Positions 55,550 to 63,818 of a DNA stretch of 64,000 bases are shown in pieces (within the stretch, counting starts at the first letter, position 1; each line of letters starts with the position of its first letter). This DNA comes from Stramentimicrobium sp964433555. GTDB taxonomy: Bacteria; Atribacterota; Phoenicimicrobiia; Phoenicimicrobiales; Stramentimicrobiaceae. The translations under genes were made by a program, and so were the position numbers. The notes under the pieces are model-generated. The model saw nothing but the letters and a program-made list of their open reading frames with translations. It was not told the origin of the DNA and made no database searches. The DNA lies in NCBI GenBank assembly GCA_964433555.1, contig CAYSRG010000006.1, positions 1 to 64,000 on the forward strand. The letters are read 5' to 3'.

Positions 55550-55592
55550 TTAACCATTACCACCTTCTTAGAAGGTGGTTTTTCATGGTTAA
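55550..55592. repeat. Nested palindrome, best copy of dispersed family; terminator-like
   Basis: Outer arms TTAACCAT/ATGGTTAA (8 bp) enclose an inner perfect ACCACCTTC-TTA-GAAGGTGGT hairpin (9 bp). It ends six bases before the fbaB stop codon. Imperfect relatives lie at 40041-40080 and 51210-51246. It may serve as a transcript end for fbaB. Confidence 0.6.
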
Positions 55593-55597
55593 ATAAA

Positions 55598-56653
55598 TTA
55601 GGCAACTTCTATTTCCTGGCATAAATATACATCTTGGATAGCATGGAATATCTTAATTCCTTCTGCCATTGGTTTTTGAAAAGTTTTTCTACCAGATATA
55701 ATTCCCATGCCTCCTGCTCTTTTGTTAATAACAGCCGTTTTCACAGCCTGTTGTAAATCATTATCTCCAGATGCCCCTCCAGAACTAATTAAACCAATTC
55801 TCCCCATATAACAATTAGCCACCTGATAACGAGTGAGGTCAATGGAGTGGTCAGATGTTAATATTTCATAGACCAAAGGACTGGTTTTCCCAAATTTTAG
55901 TGCTAGATAACCCCCATTATTAGTTGGTTGCTTTTGTTTAACCAAGTCTGCTTCAAGAGTAACCCCTATATGATTAGCCTGACCGGTTAAATCTGCTGAA
56001 GTATGGTAATCAATCCCCTCCTTTTTAAAGGCAGCATTTCTAAGATAGCACCATAAAACTGTAAACATTCCCAGTTGATGAGCTTGCTTGAAGGCAATGG
56101 ATACCTCCTCTATCTGTCTCCTTGATTCCTCAGAACCAAAATAAATAGTAGCACCTACTCCCAGTGCACCCATGTCATAAGCCTGTTCTACCGAGGCAAA
56201 CATTCTCTGATCATAATAGTTGGGATATGAAAGTAACTCATTATGGTTTAGTTTTACGATAAAAGGAATCTTATCAGCATACTTTCCGGAAACCATGCCT
56301 AAAACACCCAATGTTGAAGCTACAGCATTACAGTTTCCTTCAATAGCTAACTTGACTATATTTTCCGGATCAAAATAGATAGGATTGGGAGCAAAAGAGG
56401 CTCCAGCAGAGTGTTCTATACCTTGATCTACTGGTAATATTGATAGATAACCAGTTCCTTTCAGCCTGCCTTGATTAAATAATTTCTTTAAGTTTTGCCT
56501 GACTTGTAAAGAACGATCAGAAATATTAAAGATATTTTCAACATAATCAGGTCCAGGTAAATGAAGCATATCCTTAGAAATTGTTTGACATTTATGTGAT
56601 AATAGATAATCAGTTTCTTCCCCTAATATATTTCTAATTTCCATGATATCCAT
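55598..56653 (-). CDS. fbaB: Class I fructose-bisphosphate aldolase (FbaB type)
   Basis: A 351-residue DhnA/FbaB-type aldolase, same length as the E. coli protein. Characteristic blocks are GTGYLSILPVDQGIEHSAG, FIVKLNHNELLSYPNYYDQ, GATIYFGSEESRRQIEE and NKRAGGMG. It cleaves fructose-1,6-bisphosphate through a lysine Schiff base. Single gene on the minus strand. No other glycolysis gene is nearby. Confidence 0.93.
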   Translation of the reverse strand: MDIMEIRNILGEETDYLLSHKCQTISKDMLHLPGPDYVENIFNISDRSLQVRQNLKKLFNQGRLKGTGYLSILPVDQGIEHSAGASFAPNPIYFDPENIVKLAIEGNCNAVASTLGVLGMVSGKYADKIPFIVKLNHNELLSYPNYYDQRMFASVEQAYDMGALGVGATIYFGSEESRRQIEEVSIAFKQAHQLGMFTVLWCYLRNAAFKKEGIDYHTSADLTGQANHIGVTLEADLVKQKQPTNNGGYLALKFGKTSPLVYEILTSDHSIDLTRYQVANCYMGRIGLISSGGASGDNDLQQAVKTAVINKRAGGMGIISGRKTFQKPMAEGIKIFHAIQDVYLCQEIEVA

Positions 56654-56723
56654 TCTAATTACACTCCTTTTTCACATTTAAATTTAAAACATAACCAACA
56701 TTTTAGATACTATCCATATTCAA

Positions 56724-56762
56724 CACGATATTCAAGGGGAATCTTTCCCCTTGAATATCGTG
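56724..56762. repeat. 39-bp perfect palindrome, type copy of dispersed family
   Basis: Two 18-base arms, CACGATATTCAAGGGGAA and its exact reverse complement, around TCT. No T-tract. Located upstream of fbaB in a gap without genes (56654-56931). Degenerate copies are at 338-356, 3597-3625, 42895-42935 and 63631-63665. Confidence 0.75.
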
Positions 56763-56931
56763 AAAGACTTATTTGTAGTTAAGCAAGTAATATATTTTAT
56801 TTAATAAATATTTCTTTACCTTAATTATAATAATTATGGTAATTTTATGCTCTATCTTAAAATCTTACTGTGAATATTTTTCCCTATATTTAGAAAAGTA
56901 TATTCATATTGATGATATTGGATTTAAAAAT

Positions 56932-57549
56932 TCAGATATTATTAAATATTTTCAGTATTTGAGCAATATTAGTAATTTCTATTAGCTGCCAGTACCCCTG
57001 CATATTTCTCATTTTTATATCAACTACAAAATTAGCTTGTTTAGATTTATCATAATAAGTTAAACCAAGGAAGGCCATATCTTCTTTTATTTTAGTATAA
57101 TTAATGGACTGAGATTCCCAATTTTCAGGATTAATCTTTTCTTCCGCCAATTTCATAAGCATAGAAGCCAATCTACCCTCTCCTTGGGAGTTTACATTTT
57201 CCAATTTGCCACTAATAATATAATGATAGACTTCTTTTTTAATTATCTCCTTTAAATTAGGTTTCAATACTGAAAATACACTTTGGCCTATTTCATTACG
57301 AATATCAATCCATCTGCTTTTTCTGCTTTCTGATGCCGGAGCACCATAAAACTGCCAGATTTGATCAATAGCATTATCTGCTGTTCTATCCAGATCTACA
57401 TATTTGTCAAAAGCCAGCATATCATCCCTGGAAATAGCTTTTTTCAGCTGTTTTAAGCTATATGGAGGAGAGACAATTATTCTCCAGGAAATAAATATGG
57501 AAATTATAATAACAATAGATAAAATTATAATAAATATTTTTTTATTCAT
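56932..57549 (-). CDS. DUF2939 family protein
   Basis: A 205-residue protein with one N-terminal membrane helix (residues 3-25) and a DUF2939 body: SPPYSLKQLKKAISRDD then MLAFDKYVDLDRT. The family is of unknown function, likely anchored in the membrane with the rest outside. Not in an operon; the ribosome site is weak. Confidence 0.8.
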   Translation of the reverse strand: MNKKIFIIILSIVIIISIFISWRIIVSPPYSLKQLKKAISRDDMLAFDKYVDLDRTADNAIDQIWQFYGAPASESRKSRWIDIRNEIGQSVFSVLKPNLKEIIKKEVYHYIISGKLENVNSQGEGRLASMLMKLAEEKINPENWESQSINYTKIKEDMAFLGLTYYDKSKQANFVVDIKMRNMQGYWQLIEITNIAQILKIFNNI

Positions 57550-57746
57550 AATTCTTATTTCACAAGATCACAAGGTAATTTATTATTATTCTCTTAAAAA
57601 TAATACTGTTGCTATTATTACACAGAAAATTATAGCATCAACAAATATAATCAATACTAATATATCCTATTAGTTAATATAATATCATAAATCAGGGAAA
57701 TCATGTTACATGTAAAGCTACAACAGTACATAGATTCAAATTGTAA

Positions 57747-57776
57747 AAAGCAGATTAGATATACCTAATCTGCTTT
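57747..57776 (-). terminator. Intrinsic terminator of the AhpD-like gene
   Basis: A 12-bp perfect stem (AAAGCAGATTAG and complement) with a 6-base loop, then TTTTT on the minus strand. It lies 124 bases after the AhpD-like stop. Nothing else is seen in 57550-57899. Confidence 0.7.
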
Positions 57777-57899
57777 ATTGTGAAGTAGTCCTAACATTTT
57801 AATACACATAACTTAAGAGTTAAAAGAGACTATCTTAATTAATAGTATTAGCCTCATATAATTCATATTTTTATCTAATTGTCAGCAGTAATCATATGT

Positions 57900-58235
57900 T
57901 TATTCTACTTTCAGCTCATCTAATAATGGCAACAGTTCGGTTGCAGTATAGGCAACCGCCGGTCCACCTCCCATAAAAACAGATACACCGGCAGCTTCTA
58001 ATATTTCTGTACGGCTGGCACCAGCTTTAACGCATTCAGCACAATGGAACTGAATGCAGGGCTTACATCGAATGGCTATTCCGATAGCTAAGGCTATTAA
58101 TTCTTTTGTTTTATGATTTAGTACTCCGTCTTTGACACATTCTTGGTCTAACTTCATAAAGGAATCCATCACTGAAGGCATTTCTTTCCCCATTTGACCC
58201 ATTTGGCTTTCTAATTTTTTGATTTGTTCACTCAT
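57900..58235 (-). CDS. Carboxymuconolactone decarboxylase/AhpD-like protein
   Basis: A 111-residue all-helical CMD-family protein. The redox motif CKPCIQFHC (CxxC then H) matches the AhpD-type active site, followed by ECVKAGASRTEILEAA. AhpD-like proteins act as alkylhydroperoxidases or disulfide relays. No ahpC is nearby. AGGAGAT precedes the ATG. Confidence 0.87.
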   Translation of the reverse strand: MSEQIKKLESQMGQMGKEMPSVMDSFMKLDQECVKDGVLNHKTKELIALAIGIAIRCKPCIQFHCAECVKAGASRTEILEAAGVSVFMGGGPAVAYTATELLPLLDELKVE

Positions 58236-58395
58236 TTAAATCTCCTTTTTATTCGATTTTACACTTATGTACTATTGTTGTAGTGCAACGGTCAGATATC
58301 ATGGATCCCTGGAATTTTTTATCCTCCCAATTCATCACATTTTTTTGACCAGTTTGCCCTACTCTTTTTTCCTTAATCTTATTAATATGTTTCTA

Positions 58396-59910
58396 TTAAT
58401 TTCCAACTTTTACTAAATTGACATAAACAGAAGTTGTTTCACCGGAATAGACCATAATTTCATCCAACCAGACACGGTATCCATCTTTAATCACCGCAAA
58501 CTCATATAATCCCTCCTTCAAACCGTCGATAATCTTCTCCTGATTGGCAGAGGTGGTGGTCATATAGATTCCGTTAACAAATATCTTACCATTGCTCTCA
58601 TTACAGTAAATTGAAATATTCCCTTCTCTTTGAACTGGTCTCATTATCACATTAAGGCGATAAGTTTGATTAGGATATATTCTTACTGTGGTAAGATAAT
58701 CATGGTAACCATCTTTGGTAATCCTTATTTCATAATTCCCTTCCTGAATGTTACTTATAGTAACACTCCTATTAATCGATGTCCTTCTCTGATACTTTCC
58801 ATCTAAATAGATCTGGGCATTATCAACATCACAGGTAATTTCCAGACTTCCCGTACGTGTGATTCTGTCTAAATTTACTGTTAATTGGATTCGTTGATTG
58901 GATTTTACTTCTACTCTTTGAGACCATTCACGATATCCGCTTAAAGTAATCCTGATATCATGAAACCCCTCCCTAACTTGTTCGAGCAGCACATTTCTGT
59001 TTTTTTCTGTTAATCCTTTATATTGACCATCTAAATAGATACTAGCATTGTCTTCATTGCAACGAATAGCAATAGAACCATATCGCTGGATACTTACCAG
59101 ATTGGCACTAACAATAGCTGCTCGATCAGGATTAATCTGAATTGTTCTGGTCCAGGTTTGATAGCCTGGCAATTCTACTCGGGCTAAATATTCACCAACG
59201 CGAATATGCTCCAGTACCAATGGTGTCCTACCAACATAGCGATCATTCAGATATACATCAGCACCTTCTGGGATTGAATTGAGGCGTAACTGCCCATCTT
59301 CTTCTCTTCTCTCTATAACCTGATAATGTAATATTTCACTGCTAACCCATCTTTGTGAAGGCAAAGCTGATAAAATACCCCTGATTCTTTGAGTAAATCT
59401 GGTTATTCCTTCTCCAAGTTTGGGGAACAATTCCCTTTCAATTACCCTTTCTAATTCTCTTGAAATGATTACTGGTTCAGTAGTGGCAAAGCCCTGAACA
59501 TATTCTAGGCCAGACTTAGTGGCAGTATCTATTATCCCATCTATACTATATTGTTTGTTGGCCTCTATAAGATGATTTTTTTGATATTGGTTGGGAAATA
59601 AAAGTCTGATATTACCATAGCTATCATAACCAAAAATAGCAACATAAGCACTTCTGGTAGATCGGAATGAAATACGAATCCTCTCGCCTGGAATATATGT
59701 AGCACCTGCTCCTTTATCTAATCTCAGAGATAAGGCAAAATCAGGTCTGGGATTAATAATTTGAATACTCTTTTTCATTTCCTCCTGGGCATTAACTGTA
59801 ATTACTGCTAATAGAATCAGAATTGTAACAAAGGATAGCATGCCAAGACATAAAAAAAGAGAAATCTGGTTGTTTTCTTTTTTTTGCTTTTTCAGTTTTA
59901 ATAAATTCAT
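58396..59910 (-). CDS. Exported DUF4384 and PEGA-repeat protein
   Basis: A 504-residue protein with a membrane helix near residues 20-42. A DUF4384 domain follows (about 55-190; GERIRISFRSTRSAYVAIFG, LLFPNQYQKNH). Then come four PEGA repeats of about 75 residues each, marked by GADVYLNDRYVGRTPL, NASIYLDGQYKGLTEKN, NAQIYLDGKYQRRTSIN and NGKIFVNGIYMTTTSAN. It is probably a surface or periplasmic scaffold. AAAGGAG precedes the ATG. Gap 59911-60300 contains only the HU promoter. Confidence 0.85.
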   Translation of the reverse strand: MNLLKLKKQKKENNQISLFLCLGMLSFVTILILLAVITVNAQEEMKKSIQIINPRPDFALSLRLDKGAGATYIPGERIRISFRSTRSAYVAIFGYDSYGNIRLLFPNQYQKNHLIEANKQYSIDGIIDTATKSGLEYVQGFATTEPVIISRELERVIERELFPKLGEGITRFTQRIRGILSALPSQRWVSSEILHYQVIERREEDGQLRLNSIPEGADVYLNDRYVGRTPLVLEHIRVGEYLARVELPGYQTWTRTIQINPDRAAIVSANLVSIQRYGSIAIRCNEDNASIYLDGQYKGLTEKNRNVLLEQVREGFHDIRITLSGYREWSQRVEVKSNQRIQLTVNLDRITRTGSLEITCDVDNAQIYLDGKYQRRTSINRSVTISNIQEGNYEIRITKDGYHDYLTTVRIYPNQTYRLNVIMRPVQREGNISIYCNESNGKIFVNGIYMTTTSANQEKIIDGLKEGLYEFAVIKDGYRVWLDEIMVYSGETTSVYVNLVKVGN

Positions 59911-60176
59911 AATCCTGCTCCTTTCTTGACAACATTTTTACAAAAACTAAAATTTTTTTAGATTTATAATAATTATAACACAACTACCTCTACAATCCTA
60001 TTTTTGATAGTTGTGAAAAAATTGGTTCCTTTTCCCAAGAAATAAAAAATCTTATAGAATTTATATTTGTATTTAGCCTATCTTTTACCTCTATCTCTAA
60101 ATCGGTAGGATATGAACTAAACATTAATTAATTTTTTCCTGAAAATTCTTATTTTTAGATTAATATACAAAAATAA

Positions 60177-60205
60177 TTGACAAAAGCCTTTATTTCTAAT
60201 ATTCT
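60177..60205 (+). promoter_or_regulatory. Sigma-70/A promoter of the HU gene
   Basis: TTGACA (60177-60182), 17-base spacer, TATTCT (60200-60205), about 95 bases before the HU start. Confidence 0.65.
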
Positions 60206-60300
60206 GAATGTAATATCACTAAATATTGCTTAAAATTAACATTACCAATAAATTATGAAGTAATTTTTTCTATTGCATACCAGAAAGGAGGTGTAATACT

Positions 60301-60576
60301 TTGAACAAAAGCGAATTAATTGACAAGGTATCATATGATAGAGGGGTAACAAAAGCTCATGCCAAAGCAGCTGTGGAATGTATCTTTGATAACATTTCTG
60401 AAGCCTTAGCTAAAAAAGAATCTGTACGGTTAGTTGGTTTTGGAACTTTCGGTGTCAGAGTAAGAGCTGCAAGAACTGCTCGCAATCCCAGAACAGGCAA
60501 AAAAATATCTCTTCCCAAAACAAATGTACCATTCTTCAAACCTGGAAAGGAATTAAAAGAGAAGGTTAATAAATAA
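60301..60576 (+). CDS. HU family DNA-binding protein
   Basis: A 91-residue nucleoid protein. The N-terminal helical part (NKSELIDKVSYDRGVTKAHA), GFGTFGVR, and the DNA-intercalating arm RTARNPRTGKKI, then FKPGKELKEKV, are all present. The start is TTG with AAAGGAGGTG before it. Own promoter and a bidirectional terminator flank it. Confidence 0.95.
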   Translation: MNKSELIDKVSYDRGVTKAHAKAAVECIFDNISEALAKKESVRLVGFGTFGVRVRAARTARNPRTGKKISLPKTNVPFFKPGKELKEKVNK

Positions 60577-60594
60577 AGCAAGGAATATTAATTG

Positions 60595-60636
60595 AAAAAC
60601 AGGTCTGCTATTATTTTAATAAACAGACCTGTTTTT
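60595..60636. terminator. Bidirectional terminator between HU and Asp23 genes
   Basis: A 13-bp perfect stem (60595-60607 and 60624-60636, AAAAACAGGTCTG) with a 16-base loop; the A and T tracts of the arms serve both strands. Confidence 0.8.
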
Positions 60637-60656
60637 TTATTCTTTTCTTGATTCTC

Positions 60657-61157
60657 TTACTTCGTCTTACTCTGCTTTCCAGACATCTGTACACCCATGA
60701 CATTTACATCCACTGCCTTTACAAAAAGCCCCGTTTTATCTTCTACCTCACTTTTTACTACCGATTGGATCTTTTTAGCCAGATCAATTATAGTGGAACC
60801 ATATTCAACAATCACAGAGATACAAGTTGACATAGATTTCCCTTCCATTAAATCAACTTTAATCCCCTCTTCTATCTCTTTTACACCTAGCAGTGTCCCA
60901 AATCCACTTTTAGAATGGGTAACCAAACCGGCGACACCAGAAATATTGCTAACTACTCTACTTACGATAGTTGCTAAAACTTCAGGAAGAATGTTAATTT
61001 CCCCTAAATTATCTTTGATAATTTTTTCTTTTTTTCCCAAGTTTTCTTGTGGAGATAAATCTGCCTTTTTTTCAACTTTTTCTACCGGTGGTTGAACTCT
61101 TTCTTTTTTTATTTTCTCTTTATCCACTTTCTTAGCATCTACTTCATGTTCTTGCAT
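60657..61157 (-). CDS. Asp23/Gls24 family envelope stress protein with charged N-terminus
   Basis: A 166-residue protein. Residues 1-50 are Lys/Glu-rich and probably disordered (KKVDKEKIKKERVQPPVEKV). The Asp23 domain follows: INILPEVLATIVSRVV then SNISGVAGLV, and CISVIVEYGSTIIDLAKKIQ. The family is linked to cell-envelope stress in Gram-positives. It lies upstream-adjacent to spoVS on the same strand. AAGGAG precedes the ATG. Confidence 0.87.
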   Translation of the reverse strand: MQEHEVDAKKVDKEKIKKERVQPPVEKVEKKADLSPQENLGKKEKIIKDNLGEINILPEVLATIVSRVVSNISGVAGLVTHSKSGFGTLLGVKEIEEGIKVDLMEGKSMSTCISVIVEYGSTIIDLAKKIQSVVKSEVEDKTGLFVKAVDVNVMGVQMSGKQSKTK

Positions 61158-61219
61158 AATAATTACTCCTTAAATATTTATGTAAAATAACTCCCTATAT
61201 ACTATGTTTCAAGAATATC

Positions 61220-61483
61220 TTATGAACTGGGAGTAACTAAAAATTTAATTGCAGTTCTCTCGTCACCATTAATTTCAACATCGACAAAAGCCGGGATACA
61301 AACTAAATCAACTCCACTTGTTGCTGTATATCCCCTAGCAATGGCGATAGCTTTAATCGCTTGGTTAACGGCACCTGCACCTATCGCTTGTAATTCGACC
61401 TTACCTTTTTCTCTTATTACTCCTGCTAATGCACCGGCAACTGCTTTTGGACTTGATTTTGAAGAAACCTTTAACAATTCCAT
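61220..61483 (-). CDS. spoVS: Stage V sporulation protein S (SpoVS)
   Basis: An 87-residue Alba-fold protein nearly typical of SpoVS: LKVSSKSSPKAVAGALAGVI, GAGAVNQAIKAIAIARGY, VEINGDERTAIKF. SpoVS is conserved in many thermophilic and anaerobic bacteria, including non-sporulating ones, so spore formation is not implied. AGGAGG precedes the ATG. It lies 62 bases upstream of the Asp23 gene and is probably transcribed with it. Confidence 0.93.
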   Translation of the reverse strand: MELLKVSSKSSPKAVAGALAGVIREKGKVELQAIGAGAVNQAIKAIAIARGYTATSGVDLVCIPAFVDVEINGDERTAIKFLVTPSS

Positions 61484-61740
61484 TTAGAACCTCCTATACC
61501 TACATCTATATGCTAGCAACTATTCTCCAAATGTTGTAATTATCACTACTTTTTATTTTGTATAACTTTTTATTTTGTATAGATATCTCTTAGAGCAATG
61601 AATTTTAAACTCTCATACACCTCCTTCAAAATTACCAACAAACAACAAATCATTTAATCCTAATAGCTACTTTTTCTATTAATTATTATAACAAATTTGT
61701 CTCATAAATGAAATTAGATCGTATTCCTTGTAATTACCAG

Positions 61741-63123
61741 TTATAATTTAAAATTTTTTATTAACATCTTTATCTGTTGATATTGTCGGTCGTTTATATA
61801 AGGAGAGCAGTAAGGCATTAAAGCATCGTTATGCCATAGAGGATCAACCGGTTCTTGCCAGCCATACTCTCTAATAATAGTTTTCCACATTTTTGTTCCA
61901 GGAAGAGGTGAATATTTTGCCAGATATGGTTTAATGCCATTATCTAACACTAAGCGAATTGAATCAATAATACTTTGTACGTTCTGCTCTGGTAGGCCAA
62001 TTAACAAATAAGCTCGAATCTGTTCTGGAGAAAATCCTTCTTGTAATAAAATCTTCACCGCCTTTATAAAAGAAGCATTATCCACTTTATTACCTGTCTT
62101 CTTCTGTAATTTTGGATCAGTTGTTTCTAACCCCAGCCATATCTTTTTAAATCCACATTCCAGCATTAATTGGGCGATTGGCTGGGTAATTAATCCAGCG
62201 TGTAAGGCATTAGGGGTATAAAAATTAATGTTTAAATCTCTCTTTTTTATTTCTTTCAATAGAGATATAAAGTATGTTTCTGCCTTTACCAATAAAGCAT
62301 CATCATAAAAAACAAAATTATTAATTCTTTTTAATTTTTTCCAGTAGATTATTTCATTTACAACCTGATCTACATTTCGGAATTCAAGCTTGGAATTAAT
62401 TAAATAAGAGGCGCAATAACTACATCTAAATGGACAACCTCTTGAAATTATCAAGCAAATATAATCCAATACAGGATATAATTCCCATGCCGGATAAGGA
62501 TAACAATTTAGATTTTGATAGTCATTATTCTTTGAATCATTCTGGCTGATGTAATGACCTGTTATATTCTGTAATAATTGTAATAATGTATCAAATTGAA
62601 CATTTTTAAGAATATAATCAGCCTTGGAAAAATTTACTGCATGTGGATAACATAGCGTAGTATAGATACCTCCCAAGATGACAGGACAATTGGGATAATA
62701 TTTTTTTACCAGTTCAATGGCCCTGAAAACACCAGGATACCAGTAAGTCATTATGGATGTTATTAAAACAGCATCTGGTTTAGAATAATATTGTAGCTTT
62801 TCCTGAAAAATTGATTCAGTAATACCATAGCGACAATAATTTCTGGGAATGTGTTTCAAGGATTCTGGTTTTGTTATTTTTTCTTTATAAAATGGTCCTC
62901 TTCCATCAAGATTATTTTTTGCTAAAACATAATTCGATTTCTTTAGTAAACCTGGTTCAAAACGATCCATGCAATCAATATAATCTATATGATAGCCCTT
63001 TTCCCTTAATATAGCTGCAACATAAAGCAATCCTAATGGTTTAGACCAGAAATCATAAGCAGTAAAATCGTATATCCATGGATTTATTAAAAGCAATTTA
63101 ATTTTTTTTCTAACTCTACTCAC
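61741..63123 (-). CDS. B12-binding domain radical SAM protein
   Basis: A 460-residue enzyme with an N-terminal B12-binding-like domain (KLLLINPWIYDFTAYDFWSK, PLGLLYVAAILREKGY, DAVLITSIMTYWYPG) and a radical SAM core (RGCPFRCSYCAS; WLGLETTDP). Such proteins methylate or rearrange substrates; the reaction is unknown. Start codon is GTG at 63123. No neighbour gives a substrate. Confidence 0.85.
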   Translation of the reverse strand: MSRVRKKIKLLLINPWIYDFTAYDFWSKPLGLLYVAAILREKGYHIDYIDCMDRFEPGLLKKSNYVLAKNNLDGRGPFYKEKITKPESLKHIPRNYCRYGITESIFQEKLQYYSKPDAVLITSIMTYWYPGVFRAIELVKKYYPNCPVILGGIYTTLCYPHAVNFSKADYILKNVQFDTLLQLLQNITGHYISQNDSKNNDYQNLNCYPYPAWELYPVLDYICLIISRGCPFRCSYCASYLINSKLEFRNVDQVVNEIIYWKKLKRINNFVFYDDALLVKAETYFISLLKEIKKRDLNINFYTPNALHAGLITQPIAQLMLECGFKKIWLGLETTDPKLQKKTGNKVDNASFIKAVKILLQEGFSPEQIRAYLLIGLPEQNVQSIIDSIRLVLDNGIKPYLAKYSPLPGTKMWKTIIREYGWQEPVDPLWHNDALMPYCSPYINDRQYQQIKMLIKNFKL

Positions 63124-63277
63124 TTCTGAACTTCTTTATTTTCATAATACTCTATTTATATCTAATATTCATCTTGAGATACCCAATATTTCAGACTTCT
63201 TAGAATGAAACCAACCTTGTTGTCCGATTATCCAGGAGGAACCTCTTTTAAGATTTATTTATACTGCACAGCTCAGG

Positions 63278-63306
63278 TTGACAAAAATAGGAAAAGGGTA
63301 TACAAT
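63278..63306 (+). promoter_or_regulatory. Consensus sigma-70/A promoter without a near gene
   Basis: TTGACA (63278-63283), 17-base spacer, TACAAT (63301-63306). The next plus-strand gene begins about 510 bases on, so the promoter gives either a long leader or a separate RNA. Confidence 0.6.
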
Positions 63307-63536
63307 TCCCAAGACAGCAAATATCTTCATAAATTAATAATATATATAATAAATAACATATAATTTTGTCAGAAAGATTAGACTATACTAATAAAATTGG
63401 AAAAATGTATGATTATATTTCTACATTGTATTTTGGAAAATTTGAATTTTTGTTACAATATAATATATAGTTGATAGTATCAGAATTTTAAACAAATTGC
63501 GATACTATTGACTTTTCTTTTTTTAGAAACAATATT

Positions 63537-63554
63537 GCTAACAAGATTGTTAGC
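63537..63554. other. Palindrome GCTAACAA-GA-TTGTTAGC
   Basis: A perfect 8-bp inverted repeat around GA in the leader of the TrkA-type gene; could be an operator. Confidence 0.4.
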
Positions 63555-63630
63555 TAAATTTTATAGAAAATCCAAATTGATTAAAAATATAGATATAAGA
63601 GAATACTAAATATTAAACTTGATATTAATT

Positions 63631-63665
63631 TAAGGGGTTCTCATGGGGGTCCCCTTGAATATCCT
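63631..63665. repeat. Degenerate copy of the dispersed AAGGGGAA palindrome
   Basis: TTAAGGGG and CCCCTTGAATATC arms around a longer GTTCTCATGGGGGT centre. Upstream of the TrkA-type gene. Confidence 0.6.
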
Positions 63666-63818
63666 GAATCTTTAACAATTAATGTAAAAAGATATCAGAG
63701 TATTATAGTTAAACTCTGATGTTAATAAATTGAGATACTAATCAAAAGATGGTTTCTCTTTTTAACGTTAAAAAATAATTTTTAAGCAAAAGTTTTTTTT
63801 GCTCAGGAGGAAATGCTT

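Noticed and set aside
60697..61095. 132-codon plus-strand open frame
   Set aside because: Antisense to the Asp23 gene; serine/threonine-rich shadow of the charged region.
61220..61483. Claim that the organism forms spores because spoVS is present
   Set aside because: SpoVS is found in many non-sporulating thermophiles and anaerobes; no other sporulation gene is in the window.
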